A stretch of DNA of 12,074 nucleotides from Zygnema cylindricum (lineage: Eukaryota; Streptophyta; Zygnematophyceae; Zygnematales; Zygnemataceae): assembly GCA_037447655.1 (NCBI GenBank), contig JBBHKE010002821.1:1-12074 (forward strand), read 5' to 3'. The notes beneath the pieces are model-generated. The model was not told the DNA's origin. It searched no databases and saw only the letters and a list, made by a program, of their open reading frames with translations. Positions 9,131 to 12,074 of this stretch are shown here, piece by piece. Numbering within the stretch: the stretch's first letter is position 1; every line of letters begins with the position of its first letter. The position numbers were made by a program, and so were the translations under genes.

Positions 9131-9657
9131 AGGCAAGGTTGTGTGCAGGGTGTGCACTGTGCAGGTCTCCTACGCAAGGCGAAAATGAAATGCGCCGTGA
9201 CCTTCCCACTTTGCAAAATACAAAAACAGCTAAAACAAACCCTAACCATACGGTCGCGCGGAGAATAGGGGCGACGTAGACACGACACCCCCGCGGGGCC
9301 AAAAAGTTGCAAGATGCCGGTCCCACACTTGTATGGGGGCTTGCTCGATACCCGTACGGTTCGGTGTCGAACTGTGACAGTCTGTCGCCGCGTGGAGAGG
9401 CCCTGGCGCGCCCAACTTCAAACTTTAAACCGTAGTTCAAAGGTAGGTGAAAGTAGGCCCATACAATATATGCCTACTGTATGCAAAACATACAATATTA
9501 GAACAAAATTATAATATTAAACATACAATACTACAGTATTTTGAACTATACTGTAGTTTAGACTTAGTTTCGCGCGTTGGATGGGTGGACCGCAGCCATC
9601 TCGTAACCCTAACTCCCGTGCCAGCTATGGCTGCCGCAACCGCCATGGCAGCCTTGC
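9131..9657. other. GC-richer then AT-rich spacer with telo-box motifs and hairpins
   Basis: No supported gene. From about 9120 to 9430 the sequence is unusually GC- and CpG-rich for the window. AAACCCTAA occurs at 9237-9245 and TAACCCTAAC at 9604-9613, matching the telo-box seen in many plant promoters. An AT-rich block follows with two hairpins: AGTAGGC/GCCTACT around 9451-9477 and CTACAGTA (9531-9538) with TACTGTAG (9549-9556). Confidence 0.5.
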
Positions 9658-9753
9658 CACGTGTCATTTCCTTGAGTTGCACTGCCTGTCCCCCTGATAC
9701 ACGTGGAAGAATCGGTCACGGAGCCTCTGTCGAGTCGCATTCTGCCACGTGGC
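9658..9753. promoter_or_regulatory. three G-box (CACGTG) sites in about 95 bp
   Basis: CACGTG is present at 9658-9663, 9700-9705 and 9746-9751. The third lies in a perfect 14-bp palindrome, CTGCCACGTGGCAG (9742-9755), and the first is in CCACGTGTCA. These match the ACGTG(G/T)C core of ABRE/G-box elements bound by plant bZIP and bHLH factors. Such clusters are typical of light- or abscisic-acid-responsive promoters. A CT-rich tract follows on the + strand, so a + strand transcription unit may start nearby. Confidence 0.6.
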
Positions 9754-9994
9754 AGTCTTTGAGGGAGGATGGCTCCCAGGCAAGTCGTCCACTTTTGGAG
9801 AGGGAGAAACGTCTGAAAGGGAGACGGAGGAGAGGGGATGGAGGCCGAAGTATGGCGAGATTCTGTTCCTCTCCTGCTTTTGCACTCGATGTGAGTTGCC
9901 CTCTAAGCCTGTGCTTCTCTCTCTCCCTCGCTTTCCTTCTCTGCCTTCTCATTTTTCTCTTTCTCTGCTCCCTTTGTCTTCCTCACCATGTCAT

Positions 9995-9998
<4 letters not shown>

Positions 9999-10042
<44 letters not shown>

Positions 10043-10130
10043 CCTCTCTCCCCCTCCCTCTCCCCCTCTCTCCCTCTCTTCCTCTCTCCCTCTCTCCCTC
10101 TCTCCCTCTCCCCCTCTCCCTCTCTCTTAT
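9999..10130 (+). repeat. (TC)n microsatellite and CCCTCTC-rich tract
   Basis: About 42 bases of pure TC repeat (9999-10040) are followed by about 90 bases of interrupted CCCTCTCT/CTCCC units. The looser CT-rich zone starts near 9900. By analogy with the kinase gene, this could be a CT-rich 5' leader read rightwards, or simply a microsatellite. Open frames through it are low-complexity artefacts. Confidence 0.95.
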
Positions 10131-10639
10131 TTATTTTTTCGCGTTTTTTGTTGGGTTCATAGTCAGTGTTTGGGAGACTATTCGCTTGTAGCATAAAATC
10201 TATCGTTATTTGAGTATCCATCCTTTTCTTCCCTTTACTAATTAACCTCAAAGACTAAAGTTACAATGCAAGTGAAATTCTGATACTTCTTAACTTTTTG
10301 ATACCATTTATTTTATTTCAACTATGCCATCCACTTAAACTTGAAATTATTTTTGTCCATCGTTTGCAATATTTCTTCTTAGTCGAAAGTAAGACCTTTT
10401 CCCTCATTGGCCTCATATACTTTAGTCTGCAATTTTATTCTATTTTTCTTTTAGAACCATGATTATGATTATCACGTCATCACCTCATTTTCCATCAATT
10501 TAGTTGACTTATTATATAACCTAATTCTGGGATATTCATTTTTTATAATCCGCAGCTTTCTTTTCTATACGCCCTCAAGCCGTTGTCTCGGAATTCTTCA
10601 TGATTAAAAGAATATGTAAAAAACATTTGTTTTTTAAGC
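10131..10639. other. AT-rich non-coding DNA, intron-like
   Basis: No coding region recognised on either strand. The composition is AT-rich with T-runs like the intron seen in the kinase gene. It may be part of a long intron upstream of the homoserine-kinase-like exon, but no donor or upstream exon could be established. Confidence 0.45.
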
Positions 10640-11178
10640 TGAATCCCTTGTTTTGCAGCACCAGATTTTGAAACCGTCAATGTTTTTTCCTTTTTTTTCC
10701 GTGACATCCATTTATGAAACTGTGAACTCTTACTTGAAATTCTAGCTTCAGCGGAACCTAAAACAGGGTTGGTTAATTTTGGGATGTTCCTCGGTGAAAG
10801 AAAACCGTAAAACAATTTATTTAAACTCAAGTTCTTTATTTTTGCAGCGTGGAATAAAGTACTAGAACCTAGAAGAGGGTCGTAATTCCTAGACTTTCTG
10901 CGATTAAACAGTAAATTAGTCTATATCTAAACAAACCATTAGACTACGAAAACTGTAAATGCTTCAACTAAAATTGAATCCTGCATTTTTTATAGCATGG
11001 AATGAAATTGTCGAACCTAGTGAAAGAAATCTAACGGATAAGTTCGCAGAACTTAGGGCAGAACCATTAATTCCTGGACTTTCCTTTGTGAAACAAACTG
11101 TAAAACATTTTTTTAAAGCACCAAATTATAAAACTATAATACAGTTTTATCTAAACTTGAACTCTTTATTTTTCGCAG
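10640..11178 (+). repeat. decayed tandem array of intron 3' ends plus homoserine kinase exon starts
   Basis: A block made of a T-rich tract, a TTTTTGCAG-like acceptor and the first 50-60 exon bases recurs upstream of the full exon. The shared GAACCT (Glu-Pro of IVEP) lies at 10754, 10865, 11013 and 11196, so spacing grows 111, 148, 183. The intron-derived part (GTAAAACA...TTTAAA...CTTGAACTCTTTATTTTTGCAG) is repeated too. A still older acceptor ends at 10658. The 10865 copy has an in-frame TAA after EPRRGS. The 11013 copy reads EIVEPSERN...AEPLIPGLSFVK, with about 35 extra bases between the two halves. The 10754 copy is the most decayed. These are partial duplications of one splice-acceptor/exon boundary. 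Confidence 0.75.
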
Positions 11179-11445
11179 TGTCGGATAATATTGTAGAACC
11201 TCGAAGAGGACCGTTAATTCCCGGACTTTTATGTGGTAAAAGTCGCTTCAAGTGCTTATGGAGCTTACGGATATACGATTAGTGGGGCGGGGCCCGCCGC
11301 TGTGGAAATTACAGATTCGGTAGAGAATGGAGAGAGTATCGGAGAAGCTATGGTCGAAGCATTTATGGAACAAGGAAAGTTACATGCGACAGTTTCAGTT
11401 CAGTTGTTGGACAGAGAAGGTGCCAGAGTTGTCGAAACAAGGTGA
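11179..11445 (+). pseudogene. homoserine kinase C-terminal exon, frameshifted by one base
   Basis: Homoserine kinase (GHMP kinase family) phosphorylates homoserine with ATP. In plants it feeds the plastid threonine and methionine branches. The exon follows TTTCGCAG (AG 11177-11178) and encodes SDNIVEPRRGPLIPGL, then VVKVASSAYGAYGYTISGAGPAAVEI, the family's C-terminal glycine-rich SGAGP block, and ends LDREGARVVETR with TGA at 11443-11445. The two parts are in different frames. Between PGL and VVK, around 11226-11232 (GGACTTTTATG), one base is extra. Dropping it aligns PGLxxVKxA exactly with the family spacing. The sibling copy at 11013 keeps this frame (PGLSFVK). It is either a real disabling insertion or an error in the T run. 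The N-terminal roughly 270 residues, including the ATP-binding domain and any transit peptide, are not found in this window. Confidence 0.8.
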
Positions 11446-11850
11446 CCGATCGGAAGAAAATTTGTTATTTTTGGAGGACCAAAGGTGGTTTTTGGGACAT
11501 GAAGAGGTGTTTTTTTGGAAGAGGATCGGTTCGGAAGAAAAAGGTGGATTTCTGGAAGAATGAAGGTAAGTGGGATATTGGAATAGGAGTGAGGATGTTG
11601 ACATTTGGAAATTGGACTAATAGTTTAGTTTTGTCGACTGAGAAATCAGAATTTTAGGTTTTTTTTTTCCTTCGTCGTAGTTAGTTCAGAAATTTTGTTA
11701 CAGGAATGCAGATGGGAGAGATCTTTTAATTAAAGCGTTTCTAAGGTTAGAAATATTCTGTGTAGTCTTCAACCCGTTATTGAGTCCCATGTACTCGGTG
11801 ATGGTTTACCATCATGCTTCTTAATAAAGTCATTTTTATATGCTTTTTGA
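11446..11850 (+). other. 3' flank of homoserine-kinase-like exon with AATAAA
   Basis: No second gene is supported. AATAAA at 11823-11828, about 380 bases past the TGA, is a candidate poly(A) signal. Shortly before it a perfect hairpin, TGATGG-TTTA-CCATCA, lies at 11799-11814. The G/A-rich stretch at 11450-11570 repeats GGAAGAAAA and GGTGG(T/A)TTT motifs and gives only spurious frames. Confidence 0.45.
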
Positions 11851-11949
11851 CTATAATCTAATTAATAATGAGAACGTGGAAAAGAAACAACAACTCGTGT
11901 TTTTGTTAAAGATTCCATGTCACTCTGTTTGTCATGTTTGTCATCTTTT

Positions 11950-12074
11950 TCTCCCCTCTCCCACTCCCACTCCCTCTCCCCCTCCCCCTCCCTCTCCCTC
12001 TCCCTCTCCCTCTCCCTCTCCCTCTCTCCCTCCCTCCCTCTTCCTCTCCCTCTCCCTCTCCCTCTCCCCCTCCC
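11950..12074 (+). repeat. (CCCTCT)n-type microsatellite running off the right edge
   Basis: Almost pure pyrimidine, with hexamer CTCCCT/CCCTCT units and interruptions such as CCCACT and CTCCCC. The right border is outside the window. It could be another CT-rich leader or simple satellite DNA. Confidence 0.95.

Noticed and set aside
9057-9440. 127-codon frame on - and 72-codon frame on + in the GC-rich patch
   Set aside because: They overlap the end of element B, show no family resemblance, and are expected by chance in GC-rich DNA with few stops.
9447-10196. 249-codon open frame on + through the CT microsatellite
   Set aside because: The second half is Ser/Leu/Pro low complexity from CT repeats and the first part matches no family I know. 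Only its middle, from ATG 9627, is kept as a speculative finding.
10543-10830. 95-codon frame on -
   Set aside because: It lies antisense to the decayed homoserine kinase array, has no domain, and has Lys/Phe-rich composition from AT-rich intron sequence.

Overview
The window looks like nuclear DNA from a land plant. It holds a large leucine-rich-repeat receptor kinase with an intron, a plant-type CBS-domain exon and a plant-type homoserine kinase C-terminus. Non-coding DNA is AT-rich, and there are long CT-rich leader-like tracts, microsatellites and short elements with terminal inverted repeats (TIRs). I cannot name the species. Nothing bacterial, viral or CRISPR-like was seen.

Layout. 1-567: intron or upstream part of a CBS-domain gene, with a duplicated 3' splice-site region. 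568-807 (+): terminal CBS exon. 808-3243: AT-rich spacer with small tandem repeats and a CTTTTC minisatellite. 3244-8340 (-): a two-exon LRR receptor-like kinase (CDS 8076..4802 joined to 4343..3566, 1350 aa), with an exact 141-bp tandem array in its LRR region and a pure CT-rich leader. 8371-9127: two short inverted-repeat elements (MITE-like, TA-flanked), the first directly upstream of the kinase leader and carrying a 17-bp x3 array. 9130-10200: GC-richer, promoter-like segment with three CACGTG G-boxes, telo-box motifs and a (TC)n tract. 10640-11445 (+): a decayed tandem array of 3' splice sites plus exon starts from a homoserine-kinase-like gene, ending in one full C-terminal exon that is frameshifted by one base. 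11446-11850: its presumed 3' flank. 11950-12074: CCCTCT-type microsatellite running off the edge.

The three genes have unrelated roles: a SnRK1-gamma/CBS-type energy or adenylate sensor, surface receptor signalling, and threonine/methionine-pathway amino acid synthesis. Nothing suggests they work together. The shared theme is local duplication: LRR units inside a coding exon, splice acceptors with exon starts in the homoserine kinase locus, and a weaker acceptor duplication at the CBS locus. The kinase gene is the only complete gene. The CBS and homoserine kinase genes are each represented by a 3' exon only.
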